Shown in pieces: positions 8,485 through 14,072 of a stretch of DNA of 33,620 bases. The stretch comes from a virus: positions 1 through 33,620 of the IMG/VR virus record IMGVR_UViG_3300042288_001092. The stretch is one strand, 5' to 3'. A program made the position numbers and the translations under genes. Within the stretch, counting starts at the first letter, position 1, and the number at the start of each line of letters is the position of its first letter. The notes under the pieces were generated by a model. That model was not told where the DNA came from. It saw only the letters and a list, made by a program, of their open reading frames with translations, and searched no databases.

Positions 8485-8595
8485 TTATCTCCCCCTTTTC
8501 ATCGCTTGCATGTACATCACCACCAATGCCGCCATCATGCCCGACAAGGTAAAACACGCCACAGCGGCGAAGATTGATAATAAGGTTTCAGGCAT
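8485..8595 (-). CDS. Small single-span membrane protein (36 aa)
   Basis: A short frame starts at ATG 8595, with GAGGA about 12 bases upstream, and stops just before the resolvase start codon. The product begins MPETLLSIFAAVACF, continues as one hydrophobic helix through a Met/Ala/Val-rich segment, and ends in a basic tail (MKRGR). One membrane span with positive C-terminus is plausible for a small phage membrane protein, for example a holin-like peptide. No endolysin is nearby, so function is open. Its tail also encodes the Shine-Dalgarno of the downstream gene. Confidence 0.55.
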   Translation of the reverse strand: MPETLLSIFAAVACFTLSGMMAALVVMYMQAMKRGR

Positions 8596-8613
8596 CTTTT
8601 TGAATCCTCACTA

Positions 8614-8850
8614 TTAAATGTCGAGTGAAACAATAATTGTTTTTGGCCCAAATTGCTTGGAGCGTTCGGAAAACCTGTTAAGTCTTTCTGTTGCCTTGTT
8701 AATATGCTCTAAAACATATTTGTCTTCTAGTTTTACAGGCACTCTAAATGGTGACATTGTGTCAGCTTCTCTGCATTTTTGGACAAAATCCAAGTCATAA
8801 AACCTGACTGGAATCCCAAAAAGCAACTCATCTTGCGTTGGCTTGCTCAT
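8614..8850 (-). CDS. Hypothetical protein
   Basis: 78 residues (MSKPTQDELLFGIPVRFYD...). No named family recognised. The C-terminal half is helical and charged (INKATERLNRFSERSKQF) and ends in a short beta-like segment. Its start overlaps the stop of the DUF3310 gene upstream (ATGA-type coupling), placing it in the early operon. Confidence 0.55.
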   Translation of the reverse strand: MSKPTQDELLFGIPVRFYDLDFVQKCREADTMSPFRVPVKLEDKYVLEHINKATERLNRFSERSKQFGPKTIIVSLDI

Positions 8851-9053
8851 TTTGCCCTTTCTAATCGTTGTATCTCTCTATCTACATACCAACGTGCTTT
8901 TTTCAGATCCTCGATCACATCGCCCTTTTCACCCGCCCGCCAAAGGTATTTGATAGCGTTGCCACGGCAGTAATTGAAGTGTTCAGTGATTTGAATGCAC
9001 TCTATGCCGGAAGGGTGATTGTTGTAGTGGTCAGGGTTGATAGGGTCCCTCAT
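8847..9053 (-). CDS. DUF3310 family phage protein
   Basis: 68 residues, the full length of the family. The pattern NPDHYNNHPSGIECIQI, then GNAIKYLWRAGEKGD and DLKKARWYVDREI, is that of DUF3310 (SaV-like) proteins common in phages of many hosts. Their biochemical role is unsettled, though some are annotated as nucleotide-related. It overlaps both neighbours by four bases, showing translational coupling within the early operon. Confidence 0.85.
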   Translation of the reverse strand: MRDPINPDHYNNHPSGIECIQITEHFNYCRGNAIKYLWRAGEKGDVIEDLKKARWYVDREIQRLERAK

Positions 9054-9295
9054 TCGGTCTGCCCTTCATGCTCAACGACAATGCGATGCCAACGACTGTC
9101 AGGCATAAACACGAAGAAATGATCTAATCCTATTTCTACAGCGAATTCAGCGGCCTCCTGCGGCCTGTTGAACAGTTTGCTTCTGCGTTCACCGTCAACC
9201 ATGTATTCAACAGCGCAGTCACCAATGCGGGCAAAGCCGCCGAATCTGGCGTTGAATGTGACTAGATGCGGGCCGTTTGCGTTGTGGTCACTCAT
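9050..9295 (-). CDS. Hypothetical protein
   Basis: 81 residues from ATG at 9295, chosen because it overlaps the upstream stop as ATGA. The sequence alternates short beta-like stretches (HLVTFNARFGGFARIGD, AVEYMVDGERRSKLF) with an acidic helix. No cysteines, no membrane segment and no recognised motif. Part of the coupled chain of small early genes. Confidence 0.55.
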   Translation of the reverse strand: MSDHNANGPHLVTFNARFGGFARIGDCAVEYMVDGERRSKLFNRPQEAAEFAVEIGLDHFFVFMPDSRWHRIVVEHEGQTE

Positions 9296-9582
9296 TCTGC
9301 TTGCCCCTTCCACTGTTCGTATTCCCAGCCATCGACTAATGGCTCTCTTTTGTCAGGAATCAAATCTCTGAGTCTTGTCATAGGGTGAGATGCCAGTTTG
9401 CCTGTTTTATTGTTGCGTACCGCCCACACTGGCGGGCTGACAATCCCGGCCTCAATGAGTGCATTGGCAAGCGTCGCAAGCTGTGCGTTGTCTGGCATAA
9501 ACAACCAATCAGACTGGCTTCGCAGGTAGTCTTCAATGTGTGTGACATGCTCTTTGGTAACATCTTCAGGTTTGATCGGCAT
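9292..9582 (-). CDS. Hypothetical protein
   Basis: 96 residues (MPIKPEDVTKEHVTHIEDYL...). The N-terminal half looks helical (LATLANALIEAGIV); the second half has a VWAVRNNKTGKLASHP strand-turn-strand and a final EPLVDGWEYEQW. The phrase WAVRN..TG.L resembles that in several small phage proteins of unknown role. Coupled to the next gene by an ATGA overlap. Confidence 0.55.
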   Translation of the reverse strand: MPIKPEDVTKEHVTHIEDYLRSQSDWLFMPDNAQLATLANALIEAGIVSPPVWAVRNNKTGKLASHPMTRLRDLIPDKREPLVDGWEYEQWKGQAE

Positions 9583-9597
9583 TATTAACCCCTTTGG

Positions 9598-9960
9598 TCA
9601 CGAAATCAATTCACTACCAGACAACGGTACGAGTTCACAACTGCAAAATTTCGGCTGTTGGTTGCACCCTGAGCAGATAAGATCTTCCAGCCTATCCTTC
9701 AACCGCTCCACCTCATCCACCAGTGCCAGCACCACGGCAGGATTAGCGGCGGCGATGAACTCGGCATCTTGAATTAGCTTTGGAGAATAATTGCCCTTAA
9801 TTGTAAAGCCGCCGCAGTCCTCTCCCGGACGATTGCCAAATTCAATAACGGGCCAATTTTTTTGGTCGTCGTGTAATTTCCAATCGTATTCAATGGTTGC
9901 CGCCTCTGCCTTTTGTCGCAGATCATTCAACAAGGGGGGCGTGATTTCAATTTGGCTCAT
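9598..9960 (-). CDS. Ead/Ea22-like small phage protein
   Basis: 120 residues. The segment DAEFIAAANPAVVLALVDEVERL followed by a coiled helix is a recurring C-terminal motif of small early phage proteins related to Ead/Ea22-like families. After it come two cysteine pairs (CSGC, then CSC) that might bind a metal. N-terminal residues (LLNDLRQKAEAAT) are also typical of this group. Function unknown. It overlaps the start of the neighbouring gene by four bases. Confidence 0.6.
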   Translation of the reverse strand: MSQIEITPPLLNDLRQKAEAATIEYDWKLHDDQKNWPVIEFGNRPGEDCGGFTIKGNYSPKLIQDAEFIAAANPAVVLALVDEVERLKDRLEDLICSGCNQQPKFCSCELVPLSGSELIS

Positions 9961-10217
9961 TGCTCCACCCCCAACTTCTCTTCAGCCCATGCCTGAGCAT
10001 GTTCAAGCATTTTGAACTTTGCAGCAGCAGACCAGAGCTTTGTATCAAGATCCATTTCACCGTCATCTGACATTTCCCAGCCTACGCACACAATAAACGG
10101 ATATTGGGCAGTTTCCACCTGCTGAATCTTGGCCCACTGGTCGCCGTACAACGCCAGCCAGATCCTGCCGTTAGAAGTCCATGTTAGATCTCTTCTCTGC
10201 TCAATCTGCTCTTTCAT
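9957..10217 (-). CDS. Hypothetical protein
   Basis: 86 residues from ATG at 10217, chosen because a G-rich Shine-Dalgarno (GGGGGG) lies ~8 bases upstream and the previous gene ends at 10220. Tryptophan-rich (LTWTSNGRIWLALYGDQWAK) with a C-terminal helix (FKMLEHAQAWAEEKLG). No family recognised. Confidence 0.55.
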   Translation of the reverse strand: MKEQIEQRRDLTWTSNGRIWLALYGDQWAKIQQVETAQYPFIVCVGWEMSDDGEMDLDTKLWSAAAKFKMLEHAQAWAEEKLGVEQ

Positions 10218-10219
10218 TA

Positions 10220-10582
10220 TTATTCCCCCCACACTGGCACAACTTTTTTGTTGATGCTATCGCCGACAGCTTCCAGAGCATCTTGTTTTGTGAAAAACAT
10301 ACGATATTTCGTGCTGCCCATGATCCCCCTCGCTCTTGCCTCATAATCAGGCTCTCCTGCGGCAATCACCGCCCAAAGTGGCTTGCGTTCTCCTGCGGCG
10401 TCAAGCTCTTGCTGGAGCTTGTCCACGATCTCGCCTGACGTGTCATAAAGATGATTGCCAAGACATTTCAAAGCCTCGTGAATTGTCATTTCATCAGATA
10501 TGCCCTGCCACTTGGTAGCAAGAGAAAAAAGCATGTCATGATCAGCTTTTATGTCTTGGTATTGCTTCAAAAGCTCTTTCAC
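10220..10582 (-). CDS. Hypothetical protein
   Basis: 120 residues. Helical N-terminal half (ELLKQYQDIKADHDMLFSLA). The C-terminal half contains LWAVIAAGEPDYEARARGI and RMFFTKQDALEAVGD, a pattern reminiscent of small phage proteins that pair a beta strand with an amphipathic helix. No catalytic motif is visible. It is coupled to its upstream neighbour by a four-base overlap. Confidence 0.55.
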   Translation of the reverse strand: MKELLKQYQDIKADHDMLFSLATKWQGISDEMTIHEALKCLGNHLYDTSGEIVDKLQQELDAAGERKPLWAVIAAGEPDYEARARGIMGSTKYRMFFTKQDALEAVGDSINKKVVPVWGE

Positions 10583-10983
10583 TTTCCCCTCTTTTTCTGC
10601 TCAAGCTCTCGCCTTCTGTTCCGCCGTTTCATGGCACACGACAAACATCGGGTGCTGCCTTTCGCCACAAAACACTTGCAGTCAAGGCACTTGCCTTTTT
10701 CGGCACGCTCCCGGCAGATCTGACAAGTGCCCGTTTTGTTGTAATTTGAGATCGGTAAGCCGCAGACGCTGCACCCGTACAGGCATTGCGTACTTCTCGT
10801 GATCACGACCAGCTTTTCTTCAACCGTCTCATAGCGGCCCGCTAAGGCGTCTTCAAAGTATTTTCTTGCTGAATCCTCTGAGACGTTTAACTCGCTGATC
10901 ACCTCGGCAAATGCCCGGCGAATTGTATTTCGTCTGACTGCCGAGATGTCACGCTCATAAGGCTGCCAAGCCGCATCAGCCAT
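10579..10983 (-). CDS. Cysteine-rich zinc-binding protein
   Basis: 134 residues from ATG at 10983 with a GAGG-type Shine-Dalgarno upstream. The N-terminal ~65 residues are helical; the C-terminal half holds four CxxC pairs (CSVC, CQIC, CLDC, CLSC) followed by a strongly basic tail (KRRNRRRELEQKKRGK). This looks like paired zinc ribbons on a nucleic-acid-binding tail. No named family recognised. One of three Cys-rich small proteins in this operon. Confidence 0.6.
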   Translation of the reverse strand: MADAAWQPYERDISAVRRNTIRRAFAEVISELNVSEDSARKYFEDALAGRYETVEEKLVVITRSTQCLYGCSVCGLPISNYNKTGTCQICRERAEKGKCLDCKCFVAKGSTRCLSCAMKRRNRRRELEQKKRGK

Positions 10984-11179
10984 GCGTTTTAGCCTCAGTC
11001 TTAGTACCAAAAGGCGGAGACATTAACCGTTTTTTGCATTCGCCGCACAAATTAGGCAGCTTATCAATCGGTTGATTAACTCCATTAAGCCGCTTTGGTT
11101 TTTCGTACACCCTCTCACAATTTGCACATGTCGCATAAGGACAGTTGCATTTAAAAATATCCCAAAACTCACTCATCAT
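10976..11179 (-). CDS. Small cysteine-rich protein
   Basis: 67 residues, start at 11179 overlapping the upstream stop as ATGA. Cysteines in CNCPYATCANC and LCGEC suggest a zinc-binding fold; basic residues lie between them (VYEKPKRL) and near the C-terminus. Not recognised further. Its end overlaps the start of the next Cys-rich gene by eight bases. Confidence 0.55.
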   Translation of the reverse strand: MMSEFWDIFKCNCPYATCANCERVYEKPKRLNGVNQPIDKLPNLCGECKKRLMSPPFGTKTEAKTHG

Positions 11180-11373
11180 CGCACCTCAATCGTGATGCCT
11201 GCCCGTTTCGCGTCGGCTTTAGCCATCTGACCTAATTCAATCGACTTCGCCACGGCAAACGACTGTTCGGTTGTCAGCCGGTTCCCCGGCTTATCTGACA
11301 AGTCATTAATGATCCTGACCAGTCGATCATTGGCGTGGATAAGCTCAATGTGCAAAGATTCATTGATCAACAT
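11176..11373 (-). CDS. Hypothetical protein
   Basis: 65 residues from ATG at 11373. This start is preferred over one ~114 bases upstream because it overlaps the previous stop as TGATG and has a strong Shine-Dalgarno (GGGAGGG) just before it. The product is helical (LHIELIHANDRLVRIINDL, then a C-terminal helix). No family recognised. Confidence 0.55.
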   Translation of the reverse strand: MLINESLHIELIHANDRLVRIINDLSDKPGNRLTTEQSFAVAKSIELGQMAKADAKRAGITIEVR

Positions 11374-11630
11374 CAGATTGCCCTCCCTGATTCCAATATT
11401 AAAGCCACAGGAAACACCCATCCGCGGGTCGTGATTGACTTGTCTCTGTTGATCAGAAAATTGTTTGCTCTGCCGATCTTCTGGCATTCAATCAGCTTGG
11501 CGGCTTTCAACTCCTCAATCACACGTCTAACGGTTGTCGATGTCTTATCGATCCTGACCGCCAATTCTTCAATCGTCGCTGTTGAATCGCGATTAATCTC
11601 GCAGAGCACTTGCACGTAAAGACTAATCAC
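11373..11630 (-). CDS. Winged-helix DNA-binding protein
   Basis: 85 residues. The first ~55 have the pattern of a winged helix-turn-helix: a leading helix (ISLYVQVLCEINRD), a helix-turn-helix with TIEELAVRIDKTSTTVRRVI, and ELKAAKLIECQKIG as the start of the wing. No effector domain follows. Probably a small transcriptional regulator in the early operon, downstream of the CsrA homologue; target unknown. Confidence 0.7.
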   Translation of the reverse strand: MISLYVQVLCEINRDSTATIEELAVRIDKTSTTVRRVIEELKAAKLIECQKIGRANNFLINRDKSITTRGWVFPVALILESGRAI

Positions 11631-11860
11631 GCTTCCACCCCTTTCGGGTGAATGCTTTTGGCTTCTTTGATCAGATAGATGCGGTCGAAGTCGGCAGGTT
11701 TGATCGTGAAATAAGCGTTGTTGCGGAAAAGCACGTCGATGGCGGCGATGTCAAACGCTTTGCCTTTGGCGTCACGTTTATATTCAATTTTCACAACCGT
11801 GCCGACCATGATTGATTCTTTGGCCCGAATTGTGTCGCCCACCTGATAACGATTGATCAT
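11627..11860 (-). CDS. Hypothetical small beta protein
   Basis: 77 residues (MINRYQVGDTIRAKESIMVG...). The pattern of short strands (VGDTIRAKESIMVGTVVKIEY, then IDVLFRNNAYFTIKP) suggests a small beta-barrel, as in the KOW/SH3-like folds, but no family is certain. Its start overlaps the csrA stop (ATGA), so the two are translated together. Confidence 0.5.
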   Translation of the reverse strand: MINRYQVGDTIRAKESIMVGTVVKIEYKRDAKGKAFDIAAIDVLFRNNAYFTIKPADFDRIYLIKEAKSIHPKGVEA

Positions 11861-12057
11861 GACACGCCATCCTTTTTTGCACTGTTGAGCTTCTTTTCCC
11901 TGATTTCTGGCCGATTGATCTGTACGTTCTTTGAGGCACTGAAGGCCAGTTTGACCTTGTCGCCACGAATCTCGGCGACGATGACTTCGATTGTTTCGTC
12001 ACCCGCATCGATGACAACTGTTTGAAGTTTGCCCCTTGTCAATACCAAGACACCCAT
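11857..12057 (-). CDS. csrA: CsrA/RsmA-family RNA-binding protein, phage-encoded
   Basis: 66 residues from ATG at 12057, with a perfect GGAGG Shine-Dalgarno. The family pattern is clear: LVLTR at residues 4-8, then ETIEVIVAEIRGDKVKLAF and SASKNVQINRPEI at residues 40-52. Arg49 corresponds to the RNA-contacting Arg44 of E. coli CsrA. CsrA proteins are dimers that bind GGA in hairpin loops and leaders and alter translation or mRNA stability. Its own Shine-Dalgarno reads ATGGAGG, which fits an autoregulatory site. The leader holds a hairpin and, further up, a 23-unit GGYNN array. It may act on host or phage mRNAs; neither is shown. Confidence 0.85.
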   Translation of the reverse strand: MGVLVLTRGKLQTVVIDAGDETIEVIVAEIRGDKVKLAFSASKNVQINRPEIREKKLNSAKKDGVS

Positions 12058-12079
12058 CGTTGCAACCTCCATGATGATT

Positions 12080-12098
12080 GACGGCCAGGCTGACCGTC
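12080..12098 (-). promoter_or_regulatory. Hairpin in csrA leader
   Basis: An inverted repeat (GACGG at 12080-12084 and CCGTC at 12094-12098), extendable to eight pairs with one mismatch, lies about a dozen bases before the csrA Shine-Dalgarno. A hairpin next to a GGA-containing ribosome-binding site is the usual setting for CsrA-type control. Its role here is inferred. Confidence 0.4.
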
Positions 12099-12192
12099 CG
12101 TGAGTTCCATGCCTGCCGCCTGAAAGTTCAGCCTGATAACATCTCAGGCATCCTTCCACCGCCCCGGCGTCGGACTGTGACGACCGAGGAAA

Positions 12193-12227
12193 CCACCGCC
12201 AGCCATCATTTCAGACTGGCAGGAGTG
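12193..12227 (-). repeat. Conserved-loop hairpin, copy 1 of 4 (35-bp exact repeat)
   Basis: This 35-bp stretch is identical to 13805-13839. It forms a five-pair stem (12198-12202 with 12216-12220) closing a 13-base loop that reads TCTGAAATGATGG on the minus strand. The same loop pattern (TCTGAAA...GG) recurs in two other hairpins with different stems. It ends the 23-unit pentamer array upstream of csrA. Confidence 0.75.
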
Positions 12228-12339
12228 CCTTGCCTTACCTTACCGCACCGGGCCGCACCCGACCTGACCGTGGCCGGACGCACCATGCCATGCCTATCCT
12301 TACCTCACCGTGCCAGACCACGCCATGACTCGCCAAGCC
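12225..12339 (-). repeat. GGYNN pentamer array (23 units) upstream of csrA
   Basis: On the minus strand the sequence can be cut into 23 consecutive 5-base units, nearly all GGC.. or GGT.. (for example GGCAT, GGTGC, GGTAA, GGCAA). Exceptions are few (GTCAT, GTCCG, GCCAC, GGATA). The phase never slips across 115 bases. It fills most of the 290-base gap 12058-12347 between a hypothetical gene and csrA. No open frame is supported here, and a 5-base period is not a coding signal. Confidence 0.8.
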
Positions 12340-12347
12340 TTGATTTA

Positions 12348-12845
12348 TCATCCACCGGGACGCCTAAAGAAAGCGGGTGGCTTCATTACTGGCGGCGGTG
12401 CAACTCTTTCTGACTGAGTTGGCCGCGTCGCCTTGTTTACATCACGGAGCGACCGTTGCAGAGAATCAAGCGACACACTGATCTTGCGTGACTCAATCTC
12501 ATGCCGCCGCTTGTCAATCTCGCCAAGCTCTGAAACGTCAACACGCTCCACATGCTTTTTGCTTCGGCGAATCTTTTTTACACCTGTGCGGAATCGTTTG
12601 GCTTGAAACTCAACCGATTCAGCGTCTGACAGAATATAAACCGAACCGTTGGCAACTCGCAGGCTCCAATGTTTGCCATTCTTCCAGAGAACTTTCTCGA
12701 GCAGGCCAGCCACTTTCAAGGCGGCAAAATTGATTGAATCTTGATCGGTTTCAATGATTCCAGCAAGTTTCACGACATCGCTTGGCGGTATGCAATCGCC
12801 TTTAGAAAGCCCATCAATAAAATCTTGCTCAAAATAGATTTTCAT
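12348..12845 (-). CDS. Hypothetical protein
   Basis: 165 residues. The N-terminal ~75 residues include a helix-turn-helix-like stretch (IPPSDVVKLAGIIETDQ..., then NFAALKVAGLLEKVLW) and a Trp-rich strand. The C-terminal half is basic and helical (RFRTGVKKIRRSKKH) and ends in a Pro-rich tail (APPPVMKPPAFFRRPGG). Start at 12845 overlaps the upstream stop as ATGA. No family recognised; nucleic-acid binding is possible. Confidence 0.55.
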   Translation of the reverse strand: MKIYFEQDFIDGLSKGDCIPPSDVVKLAGIIETDQDSINFAALKVAGLLEKVLWKNGKHWSLRVANGSVYILSDAESVEFQAKRFRTGVKKIRRSKKHVERVDVSELGEIDKRRHEIESRKISVSLDSLQRSLRDVNKATRPTQSERVAPPPVMKPPAFFRRPGG

Positions 12846-13435
12846 GAAAGCACCTCAAAGCTCGACACTTCAAATAATCCGAAACGCGGACGGTAATCAC
12901 AGAGCCCGATTGACCTGCCTGCAATCTGGCAGATTTGAGCAAATACGCTGGCGTCAAGGTCGTAAAGGTCAGCTTGAAATTCAGCCGCCCAAATGTCAAA
13001 ACGTGGTCTATAGCGAATGACTCGCGATGTTTGAACACGCACACCACGGGCATCAATGTATTTGCCGCCAGTTTTCCAAAAGTCCTCAACTGTTGCTTTG
13101 GGCCCTGCTGGGTGATCGTGAACCAGTAGCGTGTCGTCAGTGACGATAATGCCAGATTGTGCGGTTTTCTTTAGTTTCAGCTTCTTTGCCGCTTCAATGA
13201 AACAACCTTGCAGGCAATCGGCTGTAATAACAGGCCGAAATTCTGAATCATGATAGAAGCCGTTTCGCCAGTCAAGCTCTGCCAGCCGTTCATGGTCTGA
13301 ATCGACCTTTGACCGCTTGGAGCTGATCGCCTTTGATGCTTTTGCCTCCTTACTCAACGGGTTTGCTGCCCGTGCCGAGTGCATCAATAACGGCCTCACC
13401 CCTGAAATCTTGACTCTTACAGATATGTCTGACAT
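12842..13435 (-). CDS. Conserved phage protein of unknown function
   Basis: 197 residues, preceded by an AAGGA Shine-Dalgarno. It begins VRVKISGVRPLLMHS and continues with KAISSKRSKVDSDHE, GFYHDSEFRPVITADCLQGC and a C-terminal IAGRSIGLCDYRPRFGLFEV. I recognise this arrangement from a widespread phage protein family, usually unannotated, found in early operons of actinobacterial and other phages. The strand-rich, Gly-containing layout recalls single-RRM RNA-binding folds, but that is only an impression. It follows the large non-coding pentamer locus. Confidence 0.65.
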   Translation of the reverse strand: MSDISVRVKISGVRPLLMHSARAANPLSKEAKASKAISSKRSKVDSDHERLAELDWRNGFYHDSEFRPVITADCLQGCFIEAAKKLKLKKTAQSGIIVTDDTLLVHDHPAGPKATVEDFWKTGGKYIDARGVRVQTSRVIRYRPRFDIWAAEFQADLYDLDASVFAQICQIAGRSIGLCDYRPRFGLFEVSSFEVLS

Positions 13436-13516
13436 TCACTCAATCCTTATTGTCGGCTTCCCATGCTTAGAGATCGCCGAGTTCTGAAAATGCCCGGCAG
13501 CAACATTTGCCACCGG

Positions 13517-13591
13517 AGCCCTTGCCTAGCCCGACCTTACCCAGCCACACCGGGCCTTGCCCGACCGGAACATGCCCAGCCCAACCGGACA
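13517..13591 (-). repeat. GGYNN pentamer array (15 units)
   Basis: Fifteen in-phase 5-base units on the minus strand, mostly GGC.. or GGT.., with two imperfect ones (GTTCC, TGTCC). It follows the third hairpin of the locus and ends about 80 bases before the start of the next gene, leaving a short leader. Part of the 741-base gene-free stretch 13436-14176. Confidence 0.75.
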
Positions 13592-13593
13592 AT

Positions 13594-13626
13594 CCACCGC
13601 TGACCGTAATTTCAGATCAACGGTGG
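13594..13626 (-). repeat. Conserved-loop hairpin, copy 2 of 4
   Basis: Stem of six pairs (13594-13599 with 13621-13626), one mismatch, then three more pairs, closing a 13-base loop that reads TCTGAAATTACGG on the minus strand. The stem sequence is unrelated to the other copies, while the loop is nearly the same. It separates two pentamer arrays. Confidence 0.7.
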
Positions 13627-13700
13627 CACCTTGCCTCGCCGAACCTTGCCATACACTGCCATACACTGCTATGCCATACACTGCCTGACCTCGCCTAACC
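13626..13700 (-). repeat. GGYNN pentamer array (15 units)
   Basis: Fifteen in-phase 5-base units between two hairpins on the minus strand. Several units deviate (TGTAT three times, AGCAG once), and a 10-base subunit (GGCAG TGTAT) repeats, showing local duplication by whole units. The phase stays constant. Confidence 0.75.
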
Positions 13701-13708
13701 GGGGTAAT

Positions 13709-13742
13709 CCGCTTGCAGCCAATCGTTTCAGACTGCAAGCGG
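13709..13742 (-). repeat. Conserved-loop hairpin, copy 3 of 4 (10-bp perfect stem)
   Basis: A perfect ten-pair stem (13709-13718 with 13733-13742) with a 14-base loop reading TCTGAAACGATTGG on the minus strand. This is the strongest of the four hairpins. Pentamer arrays abut it on both sides. The loop, not the stem, is what it shares with the others. Confidence 0.8.
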
Positions 13743-13801
13743 CACCATGCCGAGCCTAACCAGACCGTGCCACGCCGGGCCATGACCTGCCCCGCCTTGG
13801 C
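13742..13801 (-). repeat. GGYNN pentamer array (12 units)
   Basis: Twelve in-phase units on the minus strand: ten start GGC or GGT, the others are GTCAT and GCCAA. It begins right after hairpin copy 4 and ends at hairpin copy 3. Confidence 0.8.
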
Positions 13802-13804
13802 AAT

Positions 13805-13839
13805 CCACCGCCAGCCATCATTTCAGACTGGCAGGAGTG
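13805..13839 (-). repeat. Conserved-loop hairpin, copy 4 of 4 (35-bp exact repeat)
   Basis: Identical over 35 bases to 12193-12227. Stem 13810-13814 with 13828-13832, loop TCTGAAATGATGG on the minus strand. It opens the array locus in transcription order. The exact match over 35 bases, with diverged flanks, suggests recent duplication or conservation of this unit. Confidence 0.75.
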
Positions 13840-13940
13840 AAAACCCGCCCAAGCAACGCACCTGGGCGAGTCGCAGAAGTTTCCCGCCGTTTTGGACCAG
13901 CGGCCAGCCAGAACGAAAATCGATTAACTTTCTGACTGAT

Positions 13941-13987
13941 TGTCACGGGCAGGAGTCGAACCTGCCGGGCCTTCCGCTTGCGGCGGA
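13941..13987 (-). other. tRNA 3'-end-like fragment
   Basis: On the minus strand a canonical T arm (stem GCAGG/CCTGC, loop TTCGACT at 13949-13965) is followed by a seven-base acceptor-like strand (CCGTGAC) and A at 13941. It is preceded by a long variable-arm-like hairpin (TCCGC/GCGGA, 13973-13987). A partner acceptor strand GCCACGG lies 89 bases away at 14023-14029 and pairs at six of seven positions. However, the sequence between does not form a proper anticodon arm and lacks GG in the D loop. It is either a degenerate class II tRNA or the 3' remnant of one, perhaps an old attachment site. Confidence 0.4.
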
Positions 13988-14072
13988 CACATGCCCAATC
14001 CCATCGCGATATAAACCGCCATCCGTGGCGTTTGATGCTTCCCTGCTTGATTGCCCGTTTGCATGACCCACA

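Noticed and set aside
11784-12017. Minus-strand frame overlapping csrA in another phase
   Set aside because: The csrA frame has the family motifs, a strong Shine-Dalgarno and coupled ends.
12078-12413. Plus-strand frame across the csrA leader array
   Set aside because: It arises from the C-rich complement of the pentamer array, has no start signal and runs into the 3' end of a supported minus-strand gene.
12193-13839. CRISPR array
   Set aside because: The repeated 35-bp unit occurs only twice, 1.6 kb apart, and the intervening sequence is a pentamer array, not equal-sized unique spacers. No cas gene is present.
13941-14029. Functional class II tRNA gene
   Set aside because: Acceptor and T arms fit, but no anticodon arm with U33 and a paired stem can be drawn, and the D loop lacks GG. 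Kept only as a tRNA-like fragment.
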